Translations under genes and position numbers: made by a program | Part shown: positions 11,213 through 23,156 of the stretch, piece after piece | Numbering within the stretch: position 1 is the first letter of the stretch | Layout of the letters: the number at the start of each line of letters is the position of its first letter | NCBI RefSeq assembly: GCF_000003815.2 | Contig: NC_049981.1 | Location: 18,874,585-18,938,584, forward strand | Reading direction: 5' to 3' | DNA from: Branchiostoma floridae | Taxonomy: Eukaryota > Chordata > Leptocardii > Amphioxiformes > Branchiostomatidae | DNA length: 64,000 nt | Notes under the pieces: model-generated | The model's database searches: none | The model's input: the letters and a program-made list of their open reading frames with translations, nothing else | What the model was told of the DNA's origin: nothing

Positions 11213-11419
11213 ACTGAGAGGGAACTCCAGTCCGCCGTAGCTGTTACACCTTTTGATCTGCCCAGCGCGGTGTGCCTTCCTCAGGAAGCTGAGCTCCACG
11301 TTCTGCCGGTCCCTCTCCGCCCGCAGGATGGCCATGGCCGCCTCGCGCTGCACCAGCCGCCACTCCATCTGACTGATGACCCTGTCCCGGTGGAGCAGGG
11401 CCAGCTGCATCTGGTCCAG
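11213..11419 (-). CDS. Gene A, exon 10: coiled coil
   Basis: The acceptor is CTCCTCCCAG|CTGGAC and the donor CTCAGT|GTAAGT, phase 0 on both sides (69 codons). The peptide opens LDQMQLALLHRDRVISQ and continues with MAILRAERDRQNVELSFL, a clear heptad-bearing helix, and ends in a Ser/Gly linker (CNSYGGLEFPLS). It continues the helical stretch of exons 6-9. The region is about residues 1166-1234. Confidence 0.9.
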
Positions 11420-11690
11420 CTGGGAGGAGGAGGAGTCTTCATCTCAATACCCAACATTCAATCCTCTTAACAGTGGTACTCAAAACAACTACAGGTTCTT
11501 TTGACAACATATTAAAATGATTTCACACTAGTTTCACACTAATTTTTGAGACTCACAGTCTTGGAAGGTGACTGATGGTCATCAAAATATTGGCTTTTGT
11601 AAATATGTTGATGCAAATAAAGAATTCAGCTGTGACTGGTAAAGTTACTTTATACGGACAGCCCCATGCATGTTCTGACTGTGTACTCAC

Positions 11691-11782
11691 CTTGGTCTGC
11701 AGCTCCAGAACAAACTCATGCACCTTCTCCAGATCCTCCGCACCCTTCAGCTGCAGCAGGATGTCTGAAGCCACAGCTCCAC
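11691..11782 (-). CDS. Gene A, exon 9: coiled coil
   Basis: The acceptor is ACCCCCAG|GTGGAG and the donor CCAAG|GTGAGT, phase 1 in and 0 out. The 92-nt exon encodes about 30 residues including ILLQLKGAEDLEKVHEFVLE, a helical segment with leucine heptads. Frame joining to exon 8 gives Gly at the junction (G|GT). It is short, but bounded by strong splice sites on both sides. Confidence 0.87.
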
Positions 11783-11982
11783 CTGGGGGTGGGGAGGGGG
11801 GTGAGTGTCAGTAGGGACTGTCACATGATAGGGTAGTGGGACACCTGCATGCTAAACCACATGGGTGACTTCAGTAGTTTACATACATGTAAGATTATAC
11901 AAGCTAAGGTATAACAATGTGCACCTACCAGGGGTATTTTGGCTAGGGGCATGGTGTTCCTCAATTTGCACCCAAAAAAAAT

Positions 11983-12124
11983 GTCAGGATAGAGACTCCA
12001 AAATGGTAGAATTGGCAATTATGCTGGTAGAGATCCCGACTGGACTCTTTGTCTACAGAAACTCTGATCAGGATCTCTGCCAGTAGAATTGACAATTCTA
12101 CCAGAATGTAGTTTCTATCCTGAC
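11983..12124. mobile_element. 142-bp fold-back element
   Basis: TGTCAGGATAGA at the left is mirrored by TCTATCCTGACA at the right, and the arms also pair internally through GGTAGAATTG and CAATTCTACC-like words. The element is almost wholly palindromic, as in fold-back MITEs. It lies in the intron between exons 8 and 9 of gene A. Confidence 0.75.
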
Positions 12125-12337
12125 ATATATATATACATTATCCAGTATACATATTCAATGCAAATAGCACATGTATTGGGATCACATGTCCAAGCTTCTT
12201 TACTGTTCACGAGAATTGTGTAGCACTTATGCACCTTTGAGACTTTTGATGTGAATAAGTCCTAAACACAAAGAGGCAACCTTACCTTCCATGTACATAA
12301 TTCTGTAACAGTGTAAATATAAGTTAGTGTGTCGAAC

Positions 12338-12452
12338 CTTGCTTGATTTTGTCGGAGGCCAGGCTGAAGTTCTGCAGCCGCAGGCTCTGGATCTCCTCCT
12401 GCAGCATGGCTGTGGCCTGCTGGTACTGGGCCTCATTCTGCAGCATGCTGGC
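12338..12452 (-). CDS. Gene A, exon 8: coiled coil
   Basis: The acceptor is CTGTCCCAG|GCCAGC and the donor CAAGCAAG|GTTCGA, phase 0 in and 1 out, 115 nt. The peptide includes MLQNEAQYQQATAMLQEEI and ends FSLASDKIKQ. It is a continuous amphipathic helix that carries on from exon 7. Confidence 0.87.
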
Positions 12453-12700
12453 CTGGGACAGGGGTAAAACTGCAGTTCATACCTGACATACTAGGAGCAC
12501 TGTGACCTCACACGCTGTAACAAACACTGTGCCATAATGAAACATTCTCTAAGGAGCTAGTTTACAGCATTTGTTTCTGAAAACAGTGCTCTGCAACCCA
12601 ATATTTGCTCCCCTATCCCTGCCATGATTTTTGTGCCAAATCAGAGCTGACTTCCTTCATCCCAAACAAAAACCCACACACAGACACATGCAATCATTAC

Positions 12701-12864
12701 CTCTAGCACCCCCTTCTCTGTCTGTAGCCTCTCTGTGTACAGCTCCAGCTGTTCTAGGTGGATCTTGAGGTCGGTTATGGCTGACTGTAGACAGGACTCA
12801 TTCAGGGTTGGTCCTGAGATGGTCCCTCCCAGGTTACTGTTCTCTAGGGCCTTCCTGTAGTGTT
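12701..12864 (-). CDS. Gene A, exon 7: coiled coil
   Basis: The acceptor is GTGTTTCAG|AACACT and the donor TAGAG|GTAATG, phase 1 in and 0 out, 164 nt. The peptide includes HYRKALENSNLGGTISG, a break with Gly/Thr/Asn, then LKIHLEQLELYTERLQTEKG, again a helix with leucine heptads. The preceding exon ends in G, which completes Glu (G|AA). Confidence 0.88.
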
Positions 12865-13236
12865 CTGAAACACACACACGTGTATTTGTATGGTTAGATA
12901 CATTCTCATGATTTAGGTCAGGTACACATACTGACTCACAGCTTTAGGTAATGCTGGGTTACCTTTATCTGCATTGTAACCCATATCCACTGTTTTTAAG
13001 AACAAGATATTTAGGGGCATCAAGTTGGTGGACCGTATCCATTTTTACACCTAGGTGGATTGAGGAAAGGCGTCTTAAGTGCCTTTCACAAGGATGCAAC
13101 ATCTAGCCAGAAATGGAACCTGTGACCTCTCAGTCTCGTGTCCACTAGTCTTGCCATTTAAACAACACATTGTATGTGCGAAAAATCACAATGTCTTTTT
13201 GTACTTGATCTGTACATACTGCCAAAGCAAACCTAC

Positions 13237-13412
13237 CCAGCTGTGTGCTGTGTTCCTCTCTCATGATCTTCAGTCGGCCGTGGAGACTCTCCATGTCGTG
13301 CCTCGCGACCTCCAGCTGCTGGTTCTTCCTGCGCAGCTCCATGCACAGCTCCATGTTGTGCTGCAGGGCTCGGGACAGCCTCTCGTGGACATCCACACTC
13401 TGGTCATCATCA
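13237..13412 (-). CDS. Gene A, exon 6: coiled coil
   Basis: The acceptor is AGTTTCAG|TGATGATG and the donor CTGG|GTAGGT, phase 2 in and 1 out, 176 nt. The peptide opens DDDQSVDVHERLSRAL, then NMELCMELRRKNQQLEVAR and MESLHGRLKIMREEH. This starts the main parallel coiled-coil block (about residues 983-1234), which is encoded by five small exons. Confidence 0.9.
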
Positions 13413-13883
13413 CTGAAACTGGGGCGGGAGTAAAAATGCCAATGTCAAGTATGTACTTCCACTTTTTCCCCCTCTATTCACTTTCTGCCACATAGAATAC
13501 ATATTGGATAACCATAAAAATACACTATGCAATACATAATACAAATAAAGGTCAAAGTTCAGCTTATGTCACCTCGAGGATAGTAGTTATTTGCAGCAAA
13601 AAGCAGAAGACAATGGTTGGCAGTCACTTTTTGGTGACTAAGTCTGGGCCCACATCCAGACTACAATATATGCAGGATAGCCATATCATTGTTCTCTCAA
13701 CCTGTTGATCTAAATTTTGAAACATTAATATGATACCAAAGGTAGCAATGGTTTTAGAAATACTCGATGTTCTGCTGTTTGAATGAAAGAAGGCAAAAGA
13801 ATGATACTTTATGGCTGAAAGTAGCATTCAGGAACTGTAAACTAGTGGAAGTAACATACTGAAAAGGGAACATAATTACAAAC
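13413..13883 (-). other. Gene A intron between exons 5 and 6
   Basis: 471 bp with GT-AG ends on the minus strand. No gene or clear mobile element is seen. Part of it appears in long minus-strand ORFs that are only intronic read-through of exon 5. Confidence 0.7.
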
Positions 13884-14546
13884 CTATGGGTCCTTTGACC
13901 AAGTTGAGGTGAACCTGGAGTATTGTACACAGATGTAAGATCCAATGGTATTGGCTGGCATAACTCCAGTCCCAGCAAACCAGGTGACATCTTTTTCGAC
14001 TTATATTCCCTACGCAAAACTGCATCTCTAAGCCGCCTCCAATGGATCTTAGGTGAGCTTTTCCCAGTGCTGTCATCACTCCCTCTTCTTAGTTGTGATA
14101 TTTCAGGACTGCTGGCTGTTGTATCAGATGAACTCTCCCCTCTGGAGGTTAAGCCAAGGGAAACATCTGGGAGGTTGGAAGTGTTTGTAGCACTCTGGTG
14201 CCGCGGGTGAATAAACTGCCACTTGGTCGTCTTCTCAGAACGAAACAGTCTCTCAAACCTTGTCCTCTCCTTCTCTCTTCCAAATTTCTGCAGTTCTCTT
14301 TCCATTTTCAGTAATTCCTTTTCTTTCTCTCGTTCAATCCTCTGCTTCTCCTTCTCTCTCTCCTTCTCAATCTTCATCTTTTCTTTCTCAAATTTCAGCC
14401 TCTCCTTTTCCAGCTTGGCTCTTTCCTTCTCTTCTTTTGTTCTTTCCTTCTTCTGTTTCCTGACCAACTCTGGACTTGCTGCCGGGGACACGTTCGTCAG
14501 CCTGGTGTTTGGAACAAGATAAGGGGAGGATAGATCAATCCTTTTT
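13884..14546 (-). CDS. Gene A, exon 5: highly charged Lys/Glu helix and basic motif
   Basis: 663 nt with acceptor GCTTTTTCAG|AAAAAGG and donor CATAG|GTTTGT, phase 2 in and out. After a Pro/Ser segment it encodes about 70 residues made almost only of Lys, Glu and Arg in E/K patterns (for example EKERAKLEKERLKFEKEK), as in single alpha-helices or extended coiled coils. Then follow a Ser-rich region (SSSDTTASSPE) and a basic cluster WRRLRDAVLRREYKSKK. The region is about residues 762-982. Upstream and downstream extensions of this frame are intronic. Confidence 0.9.
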
Positions 14547-14875
14547 CTGAAAAAGCAATGTCTGATGGGTATACATTGTTGGCCAGGTAGCACCCTGGTT
14601 AAAAACAAAAACAGGGTTTCGCACATGGGTTTCATCATATGCGTATCAAACTGCCATCAGGTATGAAATATTTTGCATAGGGGTGATGATTAAGTGCTTT
14701 AGTTGATTTTCGTTCTTCCCCAAGACAAACTTACTTATGCAAACGCATTTAACCCTCAGGATCCTTGTTTCTACACCATATTCTCTATCATGAGTATGAC
14801 AGTCTCTCTATCTGTTATTTCCTCTGTTTACTTGCCGAATATCTTTAAATAGAAAACAAAGTCAACACTCCCTAC
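14547..14875 (-). other. Gene A intron between exons 4 and 5
   Basis: 329 bp with GT-AG ends on the minus strand. Nothing else is recognised in it. Confidence 0.7.
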
Positions 14876-15038
14876 CTCTTCCTCTCCCAGTCTTGCAGCT
14901 TTTTGGCATAAGAACTACCGAAGCTCTTCTTCATGTCCTCCAGGTTCATCATGTAGTCCCTGATGGAGCCGTGAGGGGTGCTGCTGGGGGTGGTGGTGGC
15001 AGACGTGGATGTGCTGCTATCTCCTGGGGTGGCTTCTA
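14876..15038 (-). CDS. Gene A, exon 4: KKLQDWERKR motif
   Basis: The acceptor is AATTTTCAG|TAGAAG and the donor AAGAG|GTAGGG, phase 1 in and 2 out. It encodes a Ser/Thr linker and then MMNLEDMKKSFGSSYAKKLQ followed by DWERKR. The segment S-x2-YAKKLQDWERKR resembles SRKMQQWEERW near the end of exon 2, so the protein holds two copies of a short Trp-Glu-Arg motif. Splicing to exon 5 continues the basic run as RKRKRIDL. Confidence 0.88.
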
Positions 15039-15080
15039 CTGAAAATTCAGAAATGCAATAGATATAAAACATGCAATGCG

Positions 15081-15235
15081 GTCAAACCTGTACAAATTAC
15101 CACATCGGCCTGGGCAATGTGATAACGGTAGTTCCCTAGATAATCTTAGTTTTTTTTTTTATGAAGAAGACCATCCTAACTTCGGGTAGTATGGAGCCTT
15201 GTTTCTCCTATGGACAGGTCTAACTGTGATGTCTA
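15081..15235. mobile_element. Degraded MITE with GTCAAACCTG ends
   Basis: GTCAAACCTGTAC at the left and GGACAGGTCTAAC at the right are imperfect inverted ends of the family bounded at 9359-9541. It is non-coding and lies in the intron between exons 3 and 4 of gene A. Confidence 0.5.
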
Positions 15236-16609
15236 CCCTAGAAGACATCTGATAAGTCCCAGAACTCAAATTAGTCTAACACAACTGTCTACTGGAGGCC
15301 ATGGATGAAGACTTCAAATCATTCATCTGTAAATGTGAGGTGGTGAATTCATGACCCAGGCATAGCTGACATGTCACCTTGCCAACCCTAATCTGTTATT
15401 AACTGTCAACATTGATATCAATTCCATAAGGATAAGACATAATACGTGGGACTGTAATGGTGATAGATGAGAGCACAAAGCCAAGTTTCAACCTCAGGGA
15501 CCCTGCCAAATTCATCTCTCAATATCACTGACTTGCCAGATACCAACCTGTCCCTCAACACTGTCAGAGTAGGTAAGGAAAGGAAAGCCTTCAGGTTCAT
15601 GTGTAGAAAACTGTGGGGTCGTGGCAGAAGTACAGTGAGCAATGACAACCCCGCAGTGCTGCTCACTCTGCACCTGTCATTCCTGTGAACTTAGATGTTT
15701 CCAGACATTGTGATCCATAACAGAGCAGTACTGTTAGGGCCGGAGGAATGTTTGATGTGTCTGCCAGGCTCCTCCTGAACCCTTGATGGCACCATGCCAA
15801 TGTAACACACTCCCCCTGCCTCTGACGCCTCCACCTAGCCTCCTTCAAAGAACTTCTAGGTGTGGCCAGAATTTACTTTTTGCCAGAGCACTGATTTGCA
15901 ATATTCAACAAGAGCCAGTTCTCTTATTTTGGGCGAGGTCGTTTCTGCAAACCTGTTGTTGTTACAATACATTTTGTATATTACATACAGCTAATTAAGT
16001 TTTAACCTTCTCCCTGCTACCATAACCAATACAGATTGGGCTGCCAAATGTCTACTTCAGAGTGCTATTGCCGGAGTATTGGGCTAAGGCTTTTTTTCTG
16101 GACTGTGCTCAGCTTTCCCAAGCTGTGGAATCTGCCAATGATAAACATCTGCTGAGGTTACGAGCAATGTGTGAATTCTAAGCAACTGTTTATGATAAAA
16201 CTTGTTGCTGGCATTGTATACTTTATAGGGGTACACATCTTGTTCAACTTAAAGCCACATTTCTTGATATCTAGTCCATCTCAAGAATGGCTTCACGCTG
16301 GAAAAATTCACTAGGACATGACATGGAACCAAATCTACTGTGACTGTTCTTTTCTATGGATATTGGACGCTTTGGCCCTTTACCAATTCGGCCTATGGCT
16401 AACCAGACCAACTCCACCCAACACCCCATAAACTTGATCCAACACCCTAATCCATATACTAACCGTAGGGCCCTAACCCTGGCGAGTTGACCAGGGTGTT
16501 GGGACAGTTGACTGAGCCCAGTTGACTAAAGAAAGGGCCGAATCTCTGATCGCTAAAAGATATCCTTGTTTGATAAGGACACTGTGACTTGTTGACGCCC
16601 ATATCTTAC
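15236..16609 (-). other. Rest of gene A intron between exons 3 and 4
   Basis: No coding exon is seen. An imperfect inverted repeat, TTGGCCCTTTAC near 16372 against GAAAGGGCCGAA near 16526, may bound another small MITE of about 165 bp; the arms are short and no target duplication is evident. Confidence 0.5.
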
Positions 16610-16759
16610 CTTCTGCCTCAGATTTTTCCTGCTGAGTTGTTACATCCTCGGTGACATTATCAGGCGTGAGGTGAAGGTTGGGTGGCGGCGTGTCTGCAGT
16701 CTGGGCTACGGTGCTGCTATCCTCGGCCTGCTCCGATGGTGGAATGGCGCTGCTTGCAT
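16610..16759 (-). CDS. Gene A, exon 3
   Basis: The acceptor is GTGTCCAG|ATGCAAG and the donor GAAG|GTAAGA, phase 1 in and out, 150 nt. It encodes about 50 polar residues (ASSAIPPSEQAEDSSTVA, then NVTEDVTTQQEKSEAEG). Exon 2 ends in G, which gives Asp at the junction. It is a symmetric phase 1-1 exon, so it could be skipped without a frame change. Confidence 0.85.
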
Positions 16760-18262
16760 CTGGACACATACACAGACAAGATAAACAACGGAGAGACATG
16801 GTAGGCTGCTACACTGTGCAGAGCCACACAAGACTGGGAAAGTAACAACAGTCCTCTTCTTATAGGGGAGAAATAGACGCCAATTACGAAGTGCTCTTTG
16901 TGTGTCTGACCTAAACTTTAGAAGGTGGCAAAGCAGAATCGGCCATTGTGCTGTGGTCGGAGTGAGAAGGAGGCTGTGATGGAATGTGACATGTGTTGAC
17001 TGTGATGTGCATCTGCAGATGGAACCTATGGCAAAGGTTCAACAATGAACTATTCACTGTTCACTTGGACAATTGTACCCAGAGAGGAAAAATCTCTGTC
17101 ACTGAGTGTGAAGGGAAGTTTAAGCACCCAAATATTTAAAGATTTAACTCCATCAAAAAGCGCAGTAAGTAATTTTAGCGGAAAGGGAACAAACATAATT
17201 GTCTGAAATGTTGAGTGATCAAAAACATGACTGTAATTGCAATAATGAGATTTTCGGGGTTGAATAATGACCACAAAAGTCACTAAAACTGCTAACAAAT
17301 CAAGTACAATGTCATGTACCATTAATGCATAGTTTAAATCCCAAGTGAATCTCTCAAAATCCTTCTTTGAAACTTTGAGAGAAGTATTTTTTTAAATAGT
17401 TACATTAGAGAAATTAAGACTGGCGAGACAAACTTCCTATTTAGCTAATTACCTGAGCTGCCTAAGAGTACATTTACATATACATGTACCTTCAATGTCC
17501 ATTATTTTTGAACTATCAAGAATGTTTAATCAACTACTAACCATTTTTCCCTAATAGCCGACCATCCTATGTCAGCATTGGGAGATGAGGGAACATTATA
17601 ATAGTTACTGCCAGCTGATATGTGCTCCGGGATTACACAAGACTATCTCTATCTATCTACAACCTTTGTCTATCACTGGACTTCTTGGGGTGGAAATTCA
17701 AAATTCAAAGGCCAGTAGCGCACTTCAGCATGGCAAGAATACTCTGGTTTTCTTGTGATCGTACAGAAACAGTCTGGAACAGATTATATAATTTTCAAGC
17801 ACATTTACAAGCACAATAAGAGTTTGAAATATAAGAAGATAGTCACCTACTGTACCCTAGGCCTGGGGCTCGCCATGCAGCAATGTTGCAGCCTGATACT
17901 GAAGTTGGAAAAAACTAGCTTTTGTCCATTTCATTTAATATCTATAGTTCCAATGTGTGGGACCCTGGAGTGTGTGCTATCTCTCACCAGGAGGGGGCTA
18001 CAGTCAAGTTCAAGTTTTCCCCAGGAGACAGCTCCCTCCTGTCTCTAATGAGGCAGCACATCAGCTGTTGACACACAGCTATCTGACCTTGTCAACAGAG
18101 GTCACCAAAGTCTGGGTCTGTGCAGTTGCACTTGGCAGCTGATGGCTGTGCGTGTCAGTAACCATCACTCAGACAACTTAAGACAGAAACCTTTCTTACC
18201 TTACTTTTTTAGGTCCAACCAAAAAGGATGTTTACCAAGCATGTCAAAAGATTTAACTATGA

Positions 18263-18595
18263 AGGTCTGCATGGGGGTATCCTGGCAACACTTAATGGTA
18301 AATTCAGAGGATTAGCAACACTGGACAATAAATTCAGGAGGCTCAGCCTCAAAGTAAATTGACTTGTTATTGTGGAAGTACAGTGAGCAATGATTGTATT
18401 CTGTGGGTGCCTGGATACGAATAATTTGTCAACAATACTAAATGCTGACTTTATGATAACAAATAACAGGCTATATCATGAATAATTCGCCAGCAATGCT
18501 CACAATGAGTTAGGGAGGGACAGCTACGATTAATGGCAAATTAAAATAACTCGCTACGCTTCACAGAAAAAGGTACGCAAACCATCACGCAGACC
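18263..18595. mobile_element. hAT-like MITE, AGGTCTGCATGG ends, old copy
   Basis: The left end AGGTCTGCATGGGGGT and right end ACGCAGACC match the ends of the better preserved elements at 46486-46665 and 53592-54844. The interior carries the same subterminal words (AACACTTAATGGTAAATTCA and AATAAATTCAGGAGG). Target duplication is not clear, consistent with age. Confidence 0.65.
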
Positions 18596-19677
18596 AAGTT
18601 CTATAAATCCCTTGTCGTTCTACTTCTCTTACGTACATCCTAACTCTAAGTCTAACTTCCTAACTCTCTACTTCTAACTAACCTAACTTCCTAACTAACC
18701 TTATTGTCCTACTTCTCTAACTTGCCTCGTTGTTCTAGTTATTAACATAACTAGTCCAAATGATCCCCAATTCCCTCAACAATTTTCAGAGAAGTAGTTT
18801 CAAGTTCATGGGTGACATTGCACTGTATTCAAAACCAATGAGCGAGAATGGGAATTCTTCCCAGGATATGCCAATATCCATATCTGCTGAGCAGTTATGT
18901 CAATGTGACCTTGCCATAATGAATTTTCCTTCATGCTGAAAACTAATTCTGCGGTCTCTTGCCTGCCAGGACTTCTGAAAAAGTAATCAACACCCTGAAC
19001 AAGCTGAAATTACTAATCTATATCCAAAAGGGGTTGTGCTCACCTTTTTTCTGCTAACAAGACACTAACACAAATGTCCAAATTGTGACACTGACCTGAT
19101 TCACTGTCTCAATAACTGCATACATGCAGGTCTATTTTGATAGTGACAGGGTGCCCAAACTCCTTTTCCAGGTTGCCGACAGTTTTCAGTTCCTGCCATT
19201 TTTGCATTGATCTTTGGTAACCTTCCGAAATCTAGAGTTTCAGGTCTGAATTCCTGCTCAAAATACTTGGACCCTTTCAGGGAATCTCAGTCTTTCAGGG
19301 AGACAAAATAACAGCACAGGTCCTACATACCTGGTTTCCTGTGGAGTTGGGAGGCCCAAACCTGACCTAGAGGGAGTTTCCTCTGTGATTTCAACACTAC
19401 ATAGCTGGAATCCTTTGATTTTGCTTGCTGCCACCCACATGTCAGAACACCAGCTTGTTTGATCATGTGACTCTTTCCAATGTTTACGAAAGGAAGGCCT
19501 AAAGCAACATCATGTGTAAATCTGAACACAGCACCTAAAAACTGTATACACATATTCTCATTTGTACATGCACATTGTTTTGTCTGAGAATGTATGAAAT
19601 AGAATTGCTTTAATTTCCCCCAAACAGGGCAAAACATACATATTTAGTAGAAAAATTAAGTTTCTTGTCTTTTTTTG

Positions 19678-20889
19678 TCTTTCGCCGCGCTTCCGCGGCG
19701 AAAGGCAATCAGACCGATATTAGATTTCTGTCCGTCTGTCCGTCCGTCCGTCCGTCCGGGTCGACCATGCCATACCGTGCTAGCGAGATATTCTACCCTG
19801 TAGATTCGACGGTATGTAACGTTATGACATACGTATCGGCCTACCATGAATGTGCTGCTTGGTTTGCGGTCCATGCCATATCGTGCTAGCGAGATATTCT
19901 ACCCTGCAGATTCGACGGTATGTAACGTTATGACATACGTATCGGCCTACCATGAATGTGCTGCTTGGTTTCTGTATGGCTTATAAGCAGGAATTTGCAG
20001 AGACGGATGTGAACGGTGAGGATTTCTTCGTAAGATTGTATACAATTTATAAACTAACATGTTCGCTGTTTGGTTATAATAAAACAGACATTGTAGAGAA
20101 CAGTTTGACATGTCATTTACTTTGTTTTATGGAAAATCACCGCTACAAAATCTAGAATTGTGTAAGATGCGTGCGCCGCATCTGACATGGTGTGGGAGGG
20201 GGGCGTATTCGGAAATTTCTTACTCTAAGAAATTTCAGGCTATTTTCGTGTAACAAACTTCTTTCAGCAAAATAGTAGCCCTCGGATGCGTTGAAAATAG
20301 AATTACCCACATTTAATTTATAATTTCGAAAGGGAAGATTCTGACCGAGCTCGACGGAGTGAGTCTGACGCGTGACGTCACGACTCCGTCAAGTAAAAGC
20401 ATAATTGCGTTACTAAAAGAAACGAAACGTTCCATTAAACATACCACGGACCTGTTTTAGTTTAAAATATCTACCTTTCACATGATCTTGCCATTAAAAA
20501 AAATATTTCCATTACTGTATATGCCATGTTAATATTTTATGTTCAGTTGTTTATGGTGACAATACTTTGTTTGTTCTTGCAGAAATTCAGGACACATCTA
20601 CTGATAAATTTGATTACTACAGTGCACTTTCATAAAACCCTGTTGTACTGTAACAGAGCCGTTCTTAACAGCGAAACAATCCGAATAAAGTTAACATCAT
20701 TCATGCAGTTGTGTTATTATACAGTTCAAGTAAAATATACTCTGTGAGAACCACTACCTTACTAAACAGTTATATAACCTAGCACTTGACCAAACTGTGC
20801 CAGAGCTGCCAACGTTGCAGACTTGGCACCCACGCTTGACCAAACTATGCCAAACAATTTTACCTACACAATATAAGTAAGCGAAAGAC
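19678..20889. mobile_element. Possible insertion with GTCTTTCGC ends, tandem duplication inside
   Basis: GTCTTTCGC at the left is mirrored by GCGAAAGAC at the right. The left end continues into a perfect GC-rich hairpin (TTCGCCGCG CTT CCGCGGCGAA in outline), then a GTCC tetranucleotide run at about 19728-19758. Further in are a near-palindrome GATGCGTGCGCCGCATC and a hairpin around GAAATTTCTTACTCTAAGAA. The region is denser in CpG than its surroundings. No transposase or other protein is recognised; the 67-codon frame at 19952-20155 has no identifiable domain. The boundaries are uncertain. Confidence 0.4.
19765..19972 (+). repeat. 106-bp tandem duplication
   Basis: A segment starting CCATGCCATACCGTGCTAGC at 19765 is repeated from 19871 with only a few differences, ending with GCTGCTTGGTTT in both. 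It lies within the candidate insertion 19678-20889. Confidence 0.9.
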
Positions 20890-23156
20890 TAGCTTTTTTC
20901 AGAAGCTCTTGTTTACATTGTTTCTTGTCTTCTTTCCTTATAAGGAAAAATTAAGGTATCATTGCATAAAACTGGCAAATAGTTTAACAATTACCATTGG
21001 AACTTGTTAATGTTCAATCACTATTCATACAATTACAAATTGGACTGTATATCTCTATTCATACAAAAGCAATGAACTTAAATGTTTTGGTGAATTTTTT
21101 AAGTTCAAAGGTATGAAACCAATCAGTTGGACTGAGTCCGCCAGTGAGCAGCTGTCTGCTCCAAACAGGGCTTGTAGTCACATATTTCACACTAGTGTAA
21201 GACTATTTCTGTCTACAAAACTTGCACGTCTGCCTGTATGTCTGGGCCTTTCATGCACAGAAAACTGAGCTTCCAAGCCAGTGAACTTTTGGTATGTAAC
21301 GCACAGAGGGCAACTATATGTATACTTTTAACACATCCAACTATTATATTATCTATAAGGATCCCATAATAAATCTCATCTTTAGACTTGTTGGTTAGGG
21401 GACAGTGTGGGAGCCAAAGTAAACTAACTTAGTAACTAGGATAAGGCTAAGGCTTCTGGGCATGAATATGCATTTTAACTATTAAAATCATTATAATCAT
21501 AAAGTCTGATCCTTAATATTTTGAAAAAGTCCATAATCTGTTGCTATCATTGAAGAGAACATTACCGCAGGATGAAAATTGTACAAAAACGATGATCACA
21601 TGTAATTGAAAAATATATTTTGCTGATTTCATGAAAAGGTCACCCGATGTTCCCTACTCAAAGCAAAGGAAGCCTCTGTGTATCTTTCTGCAGATATCTG
21701 AGATGCTGACTGTTATGTGAAGTGGTAAATATTATGATAACGGAGGATGCCAGATTTCTCTGATCACATGTGCCTACTGGCTGCAAGAGTTTGGTTCACC
21801 ACAGGGTCAGTTCCTCTCACCACCTGAAGTCACCACCTTGGAATCTTGTGGCACAATGCCACACATCTTACTGAGTGTTGAAGCACACACAGTTAGGCAA
21901 ATGTTTCCCTTTCACCAGCCTACCTTTCACCATGGCTTCATTTCAAGGCACTTTCTCCTTTAATGCTGTGTAATGTAGAACTGAAGTGATATGTTTGAGA
22001 CAAAGTGTAATGGTTTTTCAATAGCTAGTGGTGCAGCGTGGCTTCACCACGGCTGGCTTTTATGGCCTGGGATATTTCACTGAAAATCACAGGGAAACAG
22101 TGAGGTCCTCTTTTATTTTTCTTACCATCTTTTCATCTAGATCTATGTATAGATATTTTACTCCCCTCCCCTTTTAACACCATGTGGCTAAAATAGCGAT
22201 AAGATAAAGCGATTACTTAGTTTCTGCTGATTGGTTGTAATATTTCAGCTTACTTACAGATCCTGGCTAAGGAATAAGTAACAAGTTTCAGGAAAAACAA
22301 CATGTAGATCTGGATCTGGGTACAAGACATTTCTTTTCCCTGACCGATCCTGACTGTCCATCACAATTAGCAGTTCAACCAATAATAGCAAGTCAATTTT
22401 TGGTCCGATCAATGAAAGAGCAGCTGCAAATCAATTGTCTGCCTTTCTATGTTTTGTATCTTACATTTCTATATTTTGACGAAGCTGGGCATGGCTATGG
22501 GACCAGTCTATTGCTCTGTGAAAGAACTTGAGAAAGATGGCAAGATATATTTTTGCAGTTCACTAATGATCTGACAGAGAGCGCTTTTCCAGCAAACTGT
22601 CAAATATATGAAAGCAAGTATGCAGCCTTGGCAGTGGCTTGCACTCTCTGAGTGCTGACAAGTTGTTATTGTCCACCACACACTTGTAAACCTGCAAACC
22701 ACATACAGCAGTTGGTTTAGTCATGACGTGCTTGTCTATGTAAATATTAGTGCACCCTCCCACTCTCCATTGCATTTCCCCTTGGAGGAAACTGGTCTGT
22801 GTGCCTAGAAAAATTTGACTAAGGTTCTTGGAATGCTATGTGATAATGTCTCCAAGACAAACCTCAAGAAACATAAATAGCAATGGAAAAAGTGGCTAAA
22901 ATCAAACACCATTGATTTTCCCCATGAGATTTTTGGACATTCCAGAAATATGCGTAAAAATTGGATTATAAAAACAAGAAAGCTTTAGTTTCAAAAGCTG
23001 GCCATGTGACCATTAGATAATGGTGACAATGAATGGCGAAAGCTAGACCAAACTGGCAGAGAATGGCTGTGTGCCACGACACAGTTTGGCGTAATATGAT
23101 TCAAATAACTCATCAGACAAAAACAGATATATCTGTGCTGTCTAACCCAAGCTTAC

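Larger units (their letters stand above)
16760..23156 (-). other. Gene A intron between exons 2 and 3
   Basis: 6.4 kb bounded by GT-AG on the minus strand. Apart from a hAT-like MITE (about 18263-18595) and a repeat-rich insertion (about 19678-20889), it shows nothing coding. The segment 18605-18730 is a low-complexity stretch of CTAACTTCCTAAC-like words. Confidence 0.7.

Noticed and set aside
13754-14638. 294-codon minus-strand ORF taken as a complete gene
   Set aside because: Only 13884-14546 is exon; both extensions run past good splice sites into introns.
19952-20155. 67-codon ORF MNVLLGFCMAYKQ...
   Set aside because: It starts in the duplicated repeat and has no recognisable domain; its length is expected by chance.
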